This document shows positions 24,951 through 36,127 of a DNA stretch of 64,000 nucleotides, one piece after another. The notes beneath the pieces were generated by a model that was given only the letters and a program-made list of their open reading frames with translations, did no database searches and had not been told where the DNA came from. The translations under genes were made by a program, and so were the position numbers. The stretch's first letter is position 1, and each line of letters begins with the position of its first letter. The DNA is from Brienomyrus brachyistius (Eukaryota > Chordata > Actinopteri > Osteoglossiformes > Mormyridae), in assembly GCF_023856365.1 (NCBI RefSeq), contig NC_064551.1:19902349-19966348 (forward strand), given 5' to 3'.

Positions 24951-25509
24951 TTCGTCTTACCATATATAAAAGAATGGACCAATGTACAGTAAATTGCATT
25001 GTGAATAACATTTCTTAATACAACATCACATAGCCAATTTAATAAATTCAAATCCTGGGAAAAGCGCTCCTCAGATATTAGTTCTCGGGTTAGTGTTAGC
25101 AGACTATAGGCGAAACCACCTTAAGTGCTATCTGTTAATGTTTATTAAATTGGCATTAGAATGGAGAGGTTTTTAATATCTTTTGTCATTGTAGCTGCTA
25201 AATACACTCATTATTAAAGCCATAAAGTTGTCTGCCTGCTACATTGGAATCTCCACTGAGTAAGTGTTTTTGATGGATTTTATTTAACTTTATTTGACTC
25301 TGGTCATCTAATCTATCTAATGTCATACTTCTTCACTTATATTGTTTGTGAAAAGGTTTACCACGATCAAACAGAGCAGCCACTACATCATCATACATGA
25401 ACAAGCACCTCACAAAACAAAAACATTTCATTTTCATAATTAAAACTTTTGAATGGTAGGCCTAGTGTGTGGATCAGAGACAAGATCTTGACACCTCATT
25501 AACTATAAT

Positions 25510-26250
25510 TTGTTCTGTGAACAGCTCAGATACCACCTTCTCGAAAGTCTTCTGCATAAAATAGAAATGGGATTCAGCGCGACTCCACTAAATTTGGATT
25601 ACCTAGAGTTCCTTTGTCATCAGGACCTGTATCTTCTGCAGGCCCTGTCTAATCACATTGAAGTACTTCCTGCTATCACCCTGGTTTTGCAAGAGCTCTT
25701 TGACCTTGTGAGGGCACATCTGGAACGTCCAGCCCCATGTGCCATACAAGAAGTCACTGCCACCAAAGGACAACCCAAGAGTTTGATTGAAGAACAACAT
25801 TTGAAAGAAATGCTCCATACACAACTTCCTGTGCCTTGCATAGCCACACTGATGGGTGTTTCAAGAAGAACAATCTTAAGAAGAATGAAATAGTATGAGC
25901 TCTGTGTTAGGGACACATATAATTCCATCAGTGATGAGGAACTTGACAATTTGGTTTCTTCTGTCAAGAATGATCTACCAAATGCAGGCTACAGGATGGT
26001 CAGAGGGAGGCTGCAGTCAATGGGCTACAGGGTTCGGTGGAGAAGAGTTGCAGCCTCCATGCATAGGGTTGATTCCATGGGCATCATATCAAGGTTGTCA
26101 AGTCTTGGCTGTGCTGTATGCAGAATATACTCTGTACCAGGGCCTTTGTCTCTGGTACACGTGGACACAAACCACAAGTTGATCCGGTTTGTATTAACAT
26201 CAAATTTATTTGAAGTTTGTTCATCTACAGCCCTGGGTGGATTAGTGTGA
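25510..26250 (+). pseudogene. Integrase-core-like ORF, left-arm copy, broken by a stop
   Basis: This is the left-arm counterpart of 37623-38363. The frame is open for 127 codons and then meets TAG at 25891-25893, where the right arm has a sense codon (GAATAG here against GAAAGAG-type sequence there). Downstream, the same reading frame resumes to about 26250 without further damage. Several amino-acid differences from the right-arm copy show independent drift. Confidence 0.75.
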
Positions 26251-27474
26251 GGTGGTGGTGGGGCTTTGGAGAAGATTTCCTGCCGATCAACACTGGCAGC
26301 TTATATCTATGTGTCATGGAGCTCTCGGGACTCACAGATATTCAGAGACATGTGGATAGTTTACCAGTGTTTTTCAGCAGGAAATAGTTATTTCTACAAA
26401 TTGTCAGCCCCCCCACAGAACCTGGATCTGGCTATAGTGGGAAAATCTTTGTTTTTTTATTATTTGTGAGAACTTGACAGCCCTTAAATTGCTTTCAGCA
26501 AAGTAAACAAAACTTGGAAAATATATATGTTTATTCACCAACAGTTTCTAATCTGGGGTCTAAAGTGGTCAGGCTTGCAAGTGTATTTGGTTATTTGTCT
26601 TTCCTAGCCTGTTGCAGTGTATATTTCCTGTATATTTTGCATGTAACAATGTTGTTTCTTATGTCAGTGCTTAATATTATCATGTAGTCTTCATGAATTT
26701 TGTTTTAACCCGACTTAATGGCTTTCTTCATCTTGGTCAGGGACTGCATTTGGAAAGTAGCCACTTGACTAAAATTGGCACATTTTCAGAAATGCCAGCA
26801 ACAATACTGATAATGAACACCCCTCTAACTGACTCTCAGTTGGTTTAGAAAAAAGACTTTTAAGAGAAAAGAAAGCCTTCCTTTGGTTTTGGATTTTTCT
26901 CTTTTTTGTTAGCTGTGCACAACATATCAGAAGAATACATTACAATTAAATTAGTTAAGAACTAACAGATTGCGTATATACAATATTAAGGTGATAACAA
27001 CAACCCTCACTGTCTCTATGTGCTGGTTCAGACGGCATTCTGCAGCAGGGACACCACCCGTCGTGCAGCATCCTGCAAATCTCCCTATCACAACAGCCCA
27101 CATAACAGAATAACATTAGTGTATGATTCAGTAGGGCTAGTCCAGGTCTGGAAAGTAGTTGGGTCACATTTTCAAACCAAGAAATTTAGCTGGGCCAGAC
27201 ATATTCAGCGGCCCAGTAAGCAACAGGTAATGGCATTTTAAACAAACACAAATCAAGATACATTATTTTAAAAAGGTACAACTGAACAGAATCTGAGAGC
27301 AATGTTTTTTTTCCACTTCTGAAATAAGAAAAATATTTTGGTCGTATCTGACCTAGACACATCTCAAAGTGCATAAAAAGAAAAAAAAAATGCCTATTAG
27401 ATGGTAAACTGCCAGACATAAAGAAAAAGGGAAAAATCGGCTATAATCATCATCCGCTTATCATCCGGGCTCAC

Positions 27475-28490
27475 CTGGAGCTGCTCCCGGAGGTGCCGCT
27501 ATGACTCATGGGACGGCAAGATGGACAGACAGGTAGACGAGCTGTCTGAATAAACAGCTGCAAGTATAAAACAATAAATGAAGTAGGTATGTGGTGGGCA
27601 GTGTTACAGCGTCCTTAATATGGTCAGTACAGAAAAGGCACGTCATCATGTTATGTATATACTGCCTCCAGTTACTTAATGCCTAACTTCAATACATTGA
27701 TTGATGTTCACTGTTGTAGCCTGTGTCAACTTTCCTTTCAGACAGATGTAAAGTCCTTTCTGTTTTTGTTCTGTGGAGTTTTTTTTTAACAGCATATGGC
27801 TGAATTCTGTTAAACCTCAGACTGAAGAAAATTGTGTTAATTGAAAAGCAAATATCAAAAACTCAGTCCGCAGGAATGTTTTTCAGAAGATTTCTGTGGA
27901 CTTTTGGAAATTTCACGAAATTCCATCGCTCGATTACATAACAACTGAGTGAGATTTCATTCACATTACTGCAACGTATGAAGAGGATTATGACTTATTA
28001 CTTTAGGTTATCAGACTGAGTGAGTTTTGGAAATTTGCTCTTCAATCGATAACTGAAGCAGTGCTGTCAATGCAGAGGTTATATGCGTCGCATATTAACA
28101 GAACTGTATGTTTATGTCTTGTCTTAATTATTTTGATTAAATGTCTGACTATACCCAATATGTGTGAACATACTTGGCCAAATAAAGCTGATTCTGATTC
28201 AGTCAGAGGGTAATCGTCGGTGTGCTGTACTATCGTGGTGACCCACACAGAGAGCTTAGGACCATGATTTCAGTGTGCGCTTGTGTGAGGGGACAGGCAG
28301 GGCGGCTGCTCACTGGGTGATGCACTCCTGTGGGTATAGGGGCTGGGATAGGGTGCGGAGCGGTTACTCCTCAAGGAGGAGTAACGGTCACAGCCGTGGG
28401 GGGAGGAGAAGGAGAGGGTGCTCCCAAACTGGGGGTGTGGGTTTGATGAAGAGCAGAGAGACCCTGAGCCTGGGATGAACCAGCTGCCTA
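27475..28490 (-). pseudogene. tbxt: Brachyury (tbxt) 3' exon remnants, left arm
   Basis: The penultimate-but-one tbxt exon (28314-28490) is intact with both splice sites. The next exon (27475-27557) has lost 50 bp relative to the right arm. The deletion is bounded by the shared CCCATGA in the right-arm sequence, suggesting microhomology. It breaks the frame, as 50 is not divisible by three. The last exon is absent, removed with its intron by a larger deletion between GTGAGCCCGG and ATAAGCGGATG. No T-box exon is present. Confidence 0.85.
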
Positions 28491-28940
28491 CTGAAACGAA
28501 AGCGACTGTGTTTGTGTGTGAACTGCAGCTGCATGTTCCTTACATTTTTTTATCAACACCAGCACCGTGAGGTTTGGCCTGGACTAGGTCCTGTCCTGCA
28601 CGGTTGAAGGCATGTTGACTGATGGCCAGCCCGTGTTCTGTTGGATCCCACAGAAAGGAAATGGGAATCCCATTTGGATCGGATGCTGACAGTTGAAAAA
28701 AAAAACTCATGTCTGTGTGTTATGAAAGAATAACAATAAATGTTTCCGAAATGGGATGACTCATTTGGTAATTATTTATGGCTTATGTTATGGCTGCCAA
28801 TTTACAGTCTTTACTGAAGTCTGACTTCTTTCGAGTCACCTTTAATATAGATTGGACACTCTCTATGCAATGTGCAATACTTATATAGATGGTAAATGTT
28901 TACCTGCTTGCACAGATGGTTGATTAGGTAATTAGTGTAA

Positions 28941-28945
<5 letters not shown>

Positions 28946-28972
<27 letters not shown>
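28946..28972. repeat. (GT)n microsatellite, mirrored as (CA)n at about 34234-34269
   Basis: Dinucleotide tracts occupy the same position in both arms but differ in length (longer in the right arm). This is ordinary slippage after duplication. Confidence 0.95.
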
Positions 28973-28974
<2 letters not shown>

Positions 28975-29075
28975 AATCGCATGTATGTCCAAGGTCCATA
29001 GTAAAAAATATACACTAATCAAGAGATACTATAAGCAGATAGCACAGCACAGGTACTTAATCTGTATGCTATTTC

Positions 29076-29439
29076 CATCCATCTATCCATCCATCCATTG
29101 TCCAAACCGCTTATCCTACTGGGTCGCGGGGGGTCCGGAGCCTATCCCGGAATCAATGGGCACGAGGCAGGGAACGACCCAGGATGGGGGGCCAGCCCAT
29201 CGCAGCTCACACTCACACATCATTCACTCACACATGCACACCTACGGGCAATTTAGCAACTCCAATTAGCCTCAGCATGTTTTGGACTGTGGGGGGAAAC
29301 CGGAGTACCCGGAGGAAACCCCACGACGACATGGGGAGAACATGCAAACTCCACACCAATGTAACCCAGGCGCAGACTCGAACCCGGGTCCCAGAGGTGT
29401 GAGGCAACAGTGCTAACCACTGCACCACCATGCCGCCCC
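29076..29439 (-). mobile_element. SINE family A copy with 14-bp target duplication (left arm)
   Basis: The minus-strand head is GGCGGCATGGTGGTGCAGTG with box-A-like and box-B-like (GGGTTCGAGTC) motifs, and the tail is GGAT repeats. CTGTATGCTATTTC flanks it on both sides (29062-29075 and 29440-29453), a retroposition footprint. The mirror copy is at 33766-34129. Confidence 0.9.
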
Positions 29440-29612
29440 CTGTATGCTATTTCATTCTATAAAAAGAAACTTACTGTACTGTACAATAAAGTATTTCACC
29501 ACTGCTTCTTCCTCAGCTCCCACTGTTTGCTAGCACATGCATCTTTAGATTTCTTATTGCAATCTGTGCTTTATTTTTTTCGTGAAATGTAAGTGCAGTA
29601 TCTGTTTATTAA

Positions 29613-30204
29613 GTGCTGTGGTTTAATATGTACATTATTATTTCAGTACTGTGTATACTGTCCTTAATGTCTTGCCTCTCATATAACTTGAGATACGCCA
29701 AAATTGACATGCAACAAGTGGTCCTGGTTCCAAATGCGGAAGTCGATGGATACCTGTGCTTTATATGCTGTAGTGTGCTGGGTGTCAGACATTGCAATGC
29801 ACCTTGCTTTGATTTTGACCTGTTAGATCAGAGGGAGGAAATCTTATCCAGAAAGGGCCGCTGTGTATGATGGTTTTCAACCGTTTCAACCTAACGGTTA
29901 TCCCAATACCTTGATCTTGCTAGCATATTTAAATGTGTACCTATTCAGGAATATAGTGGTGAAGGCATTCAGAGGAGGACTGATGATTATCAGAGGGAAC
30001 AAAGGGGCTTTTCAGACAGATTTTCGCCCTAGTCCAGTGCTCATTGACAGCCTAATACACCGTGTTTCAGTTTCTCTTGATAGTCAATACATGTCACAGG
30101 ATGTACATTACTCTGATGGGCAGGCCCTCGTACATATGATGGAAACACTACAACAACTTAAGAATAAGGGTCAGAAGAGTGAAATACATATAATGAGTGT
30201 GTAG
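29613..30204 (+). CDS. Two overlapping unrecognised ORFs, left arm
   Basis: ORF 1 (29613-29870, 85 aa) has a hydrophobic N-terminus and a Cys-rich stretch (CFICCSVLGVRHCNAPCF). ORF 2 (29863-30204, 113 aa) overlaps its end by 8 bp in another frame. Both are repeated in the right arm with only one and two residue differences. I recognise no family. They could be exon pieces of a captured gene or a frameshifted single ORF. No start or splice signal decides this. Confidence 0.2.
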
Positions 30205-30420
30205 CTCAGCAGACTAAGACTCTGTGGCTGTGATCAGAAGGTCGACAGTTCGTGCTCAGAATTGGCAGAATAGCCACATGTCCACAGGCTTTTGAACAAG
30301 ACCTGAAAACCCTGGGGGCCTCAAGGTAGCAGTGTCTTCACTGTGACCCCCAAGCTTGTTCTTGCCTTTATAGAGAGTGAGATGGGGCAAACTATTAATC
30401 CCATGGGGCCTCAGCAGAAT
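30196..30420 (+). repeat. SINE family B copy (mirror at 32785-33009)
   Basis: Head TGTGTAGCTCAGCAGACTAA, then GTGATCAGAAGGTCGACAGT, with the tail CCCCCAAGCTTG. It has tRNA-like A and B boxes and is present identically in both arms. Confidence 0.6.
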
Positions 30421-30500
30421 TACAAATCAGTACAAGGAAAATAGTTGTTAATTTTACATACTACCTTCTGCTGGCCTTATGAGAATATTCAGATTATCAT

Positions 30501-30853
30501 CCATCCATCCATTTTCCAAACCGCTTATCCTATTGGGTCGCGGGGGGTCCGGAGCCTATCCCGGAATCAATGGGCACGAGGCAGGGAACAACCCAGGATG
30601 GGGGGCCAGCCCATCGCAGGGCACACTCACACACCATTCACTCAGACATGCACACCTATGGGCAATTCAGCAATTCCAATTAGCCTCAGCATGTTTTTGG
30701 ACTGTGGGGGGAAACCGGAGTACCCGGAGGAAACCCCATGACGACACGGGGAGAACATGCAAACTCCGCACACATGTGACCCAGGTGGAGACTCGAACCC
30801 GGGTCCCAGAGGTGTGAGGCGACAGTGCTAACCACTGCACCACCATGCCGCCC
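30501..30853 (-). mobile_element. SINE family A copy with 12-bp target duplication (left arm)
   Basis: Flanked by TCAGATTATCAT at 30489-30500 and 30854-30865. The body is as in the other family A copies. It is essentially identical to its mirror at 32352-32704. Confidence 0.9.
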
Positions 30854-31109
30854 TCAGATTATCATTTTTCCCCATAATTGCAATTTTAACATTAAATTTA
30901 TGATTTTCACATGGTCCTGTGGCCGCTTTATATGGTAATTATTGATGAAAACCTTTTTGAAAAGTGAAACAATATTAAAATTGCTTTATTGCGTAAAATA
31001 AACTGTTTTTGTTTAGTAAAATAATGTTTTTTCGCTCTTTATACTGCCGTCTTGTGGCAAAATTTAAGTACTGCAGTTTGAAAATAATTAAATGATTTCT
31101 TCCCAAAAT

Positions 31110-32095
31110 TGCAGTACCTAGGTTTGACCACGAGATGGCAGCAAGAAAATAGAAAAATTATTTTCCCACGGTCTACTAGCAGCTTTGTGTGGTAATTGTT
31201 TGTATTAAAAATACATTGGACCAAGTCAAATTATTTTAATGAAGAATTAACATCTAAAAGCTGCTAGTAGACCGTGGGAAAATAATTTTTCAATTTTCTT
31301 GCTGCCATCTCGTGGTCAAAAGTAGGTACTGCAGTTGGAAAACAAATGATTTCTTGCCGAAATTGCAATACCTACTTTTGGCCACGAGATGGCAGCAAGA
31401 AAATAGAAAAATTATTTTCCCACGGTCTACTAGCAGCTTTGTGTGGTAATTGTTTGTATTAAAAATACATTGGACCAAGTCAAATTATTTTAATAAAGAA
31501 TTAACATCTAAAAGCTGCTAGTAGACCGTGGGAAAATAATTTTTCTATTTTCTTGCTGCCATCTCGTGGCCAAAAGTAGGTACTGCAGTTTGAAAATAAA
31601 TGATTTCTTGCCGAAATTGCAATACCTACTTTTGGCCACGAGATGGCAGCAAGAAAATAGAAAAATTATTTTCCCACGGTCTACTAGCAGCTTTGTGTGG
31701 TAATTGTTTGTATTAAAAACACATTGGACCAAGTCAAATTATATTAATGAAGAATTAACATCTAAAAGCTGCTAGTAGACCGTGGGAAAATAATTTTTCT
31801 ATTTTCTTGCTGCCATCTCGTGGCCAAAAGTAGGTACTGCAGTTTGAAAATAAATGATTTCTTGCCGAAATTGCAATACCTACTTTTGGCCACGAGATGG
31901 CAGCAAGAAAATTGAAAAATTATTTTCCCACGGTCTACTAGCAGCTTTGTGTGGTAATTGTTTGTATTAAAAACACATTGGACCAAGTCAAATTATTTTA
32001 ATGAAGAATTAACATCTAAAAGCTGCTAGTAGACCGTGGGAAAATAATTTTTCTATTTTCTTGCTGCCATCTCGTGGTCAAACCTAGGTACTGCA
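31110..32095. repeat. Axis array: 254-bp units, each itself palindromic
   Basis: The block CATCTAAAAGCTGCTAGTAG starts at 31251, 31505, 31759 and 32013, exactly 254 bp apart. Within each unit, CCACGAGATGGCAGC and its complement face each other across a short asymmetric spacer. Plus-strand motif starts are 31128, 31382, 31636 and 31890. Minus-strand copies end at 31315, 31569, 31823 and 32077. The whole array is symmetric about 31602/31603. ORFs of 62-74 aa read through it are by-products of the repeat. Confidence 0.95.
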
Positions 32096-32351
32096 ATTTT
32101 GGGAAGAAATCATTTAATTATTTTCAAACTGCAGTACTTAAATTTTGCCACAAGACGGCAGTATAAAGAGCGAAAAAACATTATTTTACTAAACAAAAAC
32201 AGTTTATTTTACGCAATAAAGCAATTTTAATATTGTTTCACTTTTCAAAAAGGTTTTCATCAATAATTACCATATAAAGCGGCCACAGGACCATGTGAAA
32301 ATCATAAATTTAATGTTAAAATTGCAATTATGGGGAAAAATGATAATCTGA

Positions 32352-32704
32352 GGGCGGCATGGTGGTGCAGTGGTTAGCACTGTCGCCTCACACCTCTGGG
32401 ACCCGGGTTCGAGTCTCCACCTGGGTCACATGTGTGCGGAGTTTGCATGTTCTCCCCGTGTCGTCATGGGGTTTCCTCCGGGTACTCCGGTTTCCCCCCA
32501 CAGTCCAAAAACATGCTGAGGCTAATTGGAATTGCTGAATTGCCCATAGGTGTGCATGTCTGAGTGAATGGTGTGTGAGTGTGCCCTGCGATGGGCTGGC
32601 CCCCCATCCTGGGTTGTTCCCTGCCTCGTGCCCATTGATTCCGGGATAGGCTCCGGACCCCCCGCGACCCAATAGGATAAGCGGTTTGGAAAATGGATGG
32701 ATGG
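32352..32704 (+). mobile_element. SINE family A copy (right-arm mirror of 30501-30853)
   Basis: Mirror copy. The ORFs that run across it translate identically in both arms, so this inner part of the arms is essentially identical. Confidence 0.9.
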
Positions 32705-33000
32705 ATGATAATCTGAATATTCTCATAAGGCCAGCAGAAGGTAGTATGTAAAATTAACAACTATTTTCCTTGTACTGATTTGTAATTCTGCTGAGGCCCC
32801 ATGGGATTAATAGTTTGCCCCATCTCACTCTCTATAAAGGCAAGAACAAGCTTGGGGGTCACAGTGAAGACACTGCTACCTTGAGGCCCCCAGGGTTTTC
32901 AGGTCTTGTTCAAAAGCCTGTGGACATGTGGCTATTCTGCCAATTCTGAGCACGAACTGTCGACCTTCTGATCACAGCCACAGAGTCTTAGTCTGCTGAG

Positions 33001-33592
33001 CTACACACTCATTATATGTATTTCACTCTTCTGACCCTTATTCTTAAGTTGTTGTAGTGTTTCCATCATATGTACGAGGGCCTGCCCATCAGAGTAATGT
33101 ACATCCTGTGACATGTATTGACCATCAAGAGAAACTGAAACACGGTGTATTAGGCTGTCAATGAGCACTGGACTAGGGCGAAAATCTGTCTGAAAAGCCC
33201 CTTTGTTCCCTCTGATAATCATCAGTCCTCCTCTGAATGCCTTCACCACTATATTCCTGAATAGGTACACATTTAAATATGCTAGCAAGATCAAGGTATT
33301 GGGATAACCGTTAGGGTGAAACGGTTGAAAACCATCATACACAGCGGCCCTTTCTGGATAAGATTACCTCCCTCTGATCTAACAGGTCAAAATCAAAGCA
33401 AGGTGCATTGCAATGTCTGACACCCAGCACACTACAGCATATAAAGCACAGGTATCCATCGACTTCCGCATTTGGAACCAGGACCACTTGTTGCATGTCA
33501 ATTTTGGCGTATCTCAAGTTATATGAGAGGCAAGACATTAAGGACAGTATACACAGTACTGAAATAATAATGTACATATTAAACCACAGCAC
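33001..33592 (-). CDS. Two overlapping unrecognised ORFs, right-arm mirror
   Basis: Mirror of 29613-30204: 85-aa ORF at 33335-33592 and 113-aa ORF at 33001-33342. Differences from the left arm are few (for example Gln to His and Ser to Gly in the longer ORF). With so little divergence, conservation of the frame says nothing about function. Confidence 0.2.
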
Positions 33593-33765
33593 TTAATAAA
33601 CAGATACTGCACTTACATTTCACGAAAAAAATAAAGCACAGATTGCAATAAGAAATCTAAAGATGCATGTGCTAGCAAACAGTGGGAGCTGAGGAAGAAG
33701 CAGTAGTGAAATACTTTATTGTACAGTACAGTAAGTTTCTTTTTATAGAATGAAATAGCATACAG

Positions 33766-34129
33766 GGGGCGGCATGGTGGTGCAGTGGTTAGCACTGTTG
33801 CCTCACACCTCTGGGACCCGGGTTCGAGTCTGCGCCTGGGTTACATTGGTGTGGAGTTTGCATGTTCTCTCCATGTCGTCGTGGGGTTTCCTCCAGGTAC
33901 TCCGGTTTCCCCCCACAGTCCAAAACATGCTGAGGCTAATTGGAGTTGCTAAATTGCCCGTAGGTGTGCATGTGTGAGTGAATGATGTGTGAGTGTGAGC
34001 TGCGATGGGCTGGCCCCCCATCCTGGGTCGTTCCCTGCCTCGTGCCCATTGATTCCGGGATAGGCTCCGGACCCCCCGCGACCCAGTAGGATAAGCGGTT
34101 TGGACAATGGATGGATGGATAGATGGTTC
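33766..34129 (+). mobile_element. SINE family A copy (right-arm mirror of 29076-29439)
   Basis: Same element in opposite orientation, with a slightly diverged right flank (the GGTTCGGAAATAG junction). Its presence at the mirrored site shows that it inserted before the arms were duplicated. Confidence 0.9.
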
Positions 34130-34231
34130 GGAAATAGCATACAGATTAAGTACCTGTGCTGTGCTATCTGCTTATAGTATCTCTTGATTAGTGTATATTT
34201 TTTACTATGGACCTTGGACATACATGCGATT

Positions 34232-34271
<40 letters not shown>

Positions 34272-34721
34272 ACACTAATTACCTAATCAACCATCTGTGC
34301 AAGCAGGTAAACATTTACCATCTATATAAGTATTGCACATTGCATAGAGAGTGTCCAATATATATTAAAGGTGACTTGAAAGAAGTCAGACTTCAGTAAA
34401 GACAGTAAATTGGCAGCCATAACATAACCCGTAAATAATTACCAAATGAGTCATCCCATTTCGGAAACATTTATTGATATTCTTTCATAACACACAGACA
34501 TGAGTTTTTTTTTTTTCAACTGTCAGCATCCGATCCAAATGGGATTCCCATTTCCTTTCTGTGGGATCCAACAGAACACGGGCTGGCCATCAGTCAACAT
34601 GCCTTCAACCGTGCAGGACAGGACCCAGTCCAGGCCAAACCTCACAGTGCTGGTGTTGATAAAAAAATGTAAGGAACATGCAGCTGCAGTTCACACAAAA
34701 ACACAGTCGTTTTAGTTTCAG

Positions 34722-36127
34722 TAGGCAGCTGGTTCATCCCAGGCTCAGGGTCTCTCTGCTCTTCATCAAACCCACACCCCCAGTTTGGGAGCACCCTCTC
34801 CTTCTCCTCCCCCCACGGCTGTGACCGTTACTCCTCCTTGAGGAGTAACCGCTCCGCACCCTATCCCAGCCCCTATACCCACAGGAGTGCATCACCCAGT
34901 GAGCAGCCGCCCTGCCTGTCCCCTCACACAAGCGCACACTGAAATCATGGTCCTAAGCTCTCTGTGTGGGTCACCACGATAGTACAGCACACTGACAATT
35001 ACCCTCTGACTGAATCAGAATCAGCTTTATTTGGCCAAGTATGTTCACACATATTGGGTATAGTCAGACATTTAATCAAAATAATTAAGACAAGACATAA
35101 ACATACAGTTCTGTTAATATGCGACGCATATAACCTCTGCATTGACAGCACTGCTTCAGTTATCGATTGAAGAGCAAATTTCCAAAACTCACTCAGTCCG
35201 ATAACCTAAAGTAATAAGTCATAATCCTCTTCATACGTTGCAGTAATGTGAATGAAATCTCACTCAGTTATGTAATCGAGCGATGGAATTTCGTGAAATT
35301 TCCAAAAGTCCACAGAAATCTTCTGAAAAACATTCCTGCGGACTGAGTTTTTGATATTTGCTTTTCAATTAACACAATTTTCTTCAGTCTGAGGTTTAAC
35401 AGAATTCAGCCATATGCTATTCAAAAAAAAACTCCACAGAACAAAAACAGAAAGGACTTTACATCTGTCTGAAAGGAAAGTTGACACAGGCTACAAGAGT
35501 GAACAAATCAATCAATGTATTAAAGTTAGGCATTAAGTAACTGGAGGCAGTATATACATAATATGATGACGTGCCTTTTCTGTACTGACCATATTAAGGA
35601 CACTGTAACACTGCCCACCACATACCTGCTTCATTTATTGTTTTATACTTGCAGCTGCTTATTCAGACAGCTCGTCTACCTGTCTGTCCATGTTGCCGTC
35701 CCATGACAGCTGGTCCAGCCTACAGGTGCCGTCCCATTCCGGCATGTTACCCATGAGTAATAGCGGCACCTCCGGGAGCAGCTCCAGGTGAGCCCGGCAA
35801 CACTGCATGCTGATTTAACTTCTTTCCTTAATCTCCACCCCATTGCTCACACACAGCCAGTATCCCAGTTTGTGGTCAATGAGCTCCTCCTCGCTCACCC
35901 CAGTCTCCCAGTCCAGTGGAATGTCCAACAGCTTGGGCTCTCAGTTCCTGCGCAGCTCTACCACTCATTACCCAGGGCTCTCGCACCCGGCCACAGTGCC
36001 CCTCTCAGGCTCCCCGCTGTATGACAGCACTGCTCCATCGGAAGTTCATGAAGCCTCACAGTATGACGCCTCTCCCCACGCGCGCTTAGCCACCACCTGG
36101 ACTCCCATCACTCCTCCTTCCCTGTAG
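34722..36127 (+). pseudogene. tbxt: Last three exons of brachyury (tbxt), intact frame, no T-box, right arm
   Basis: Exons 34722-34898, 35655-35787 and 35857-36127 join in phase (phases 1, 2, stop TAG 36125-36127) and encode about 191 residues. They match the brachyury C-terminal region: NPHPQFGS; DRYSSLR with PYPSPYTHR; SMLPSHDSWSSL; QYPSLWSMSS; SQYDASPHARL; final WTPITPPSL. All acceptors and donors are canonical, and the intron between the last two exons is only 69 bp. The DNA-binding T-box that should lie upstream is not found anywhere in the arm, so this is a 3' fragment captured as genomic DNA with its introns. It could be spliced if transcribed, but no promoter or start is evident. Labelled pseudogene because it is truncated. 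Confidence 0.9.

Larger units (their letters stand above)
24825..31602 (+). repeat. Left arm of the palindrome
   Basis: Mirrors 31603-39406. Coordinate sums of matching points are 63205 from the axis out to about 29184, 63212 near 28042-28490, about 63870 near 25500-27250, and 64231 at the tip. The steps correspond to small indels, a loss of about 0.6 kb in this arm, and a SINE gained in the other arm. Unique to this arm are a stop codon in the integrase-like ORF and deletions in the tbxt exons. Confidence 0.97.

Noticed and set aside
30196..30420. Functional tRNA gene (A and B box-like motifs)
   Set aside because: The motifs belong to SINE heads. No complete cloverleaf or acceptor stem, and the copy is mirrored in the palindrome.
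30445..30817. 98- and 112-aa ORFs (and mirrors) as genes
   Set aside because: They lie almost entirely inside a SINE with tRNA-like head, GGAT tail and target duplication.
31039..31986. Repeated 61-74 aa minus-strand ORFs (MVQC-type starts) as a multicopy small-protein family
   Set aside because: They are reads through the 254-bp axis units and recur because the DNA repeats. There is no independent coding evidence.
31110..32095. CRISPR-like array
   Set aside because: Whole 254-bp units are repeated with no unique spacers, and the host is a vertebrate.
35788..36024. 78-aa ORF starting MSPATLHADL
   Set aside because: Alternative frame over the intron and last exon of the tbxt fragment. The frame with spliced brachyury homology is the real one.
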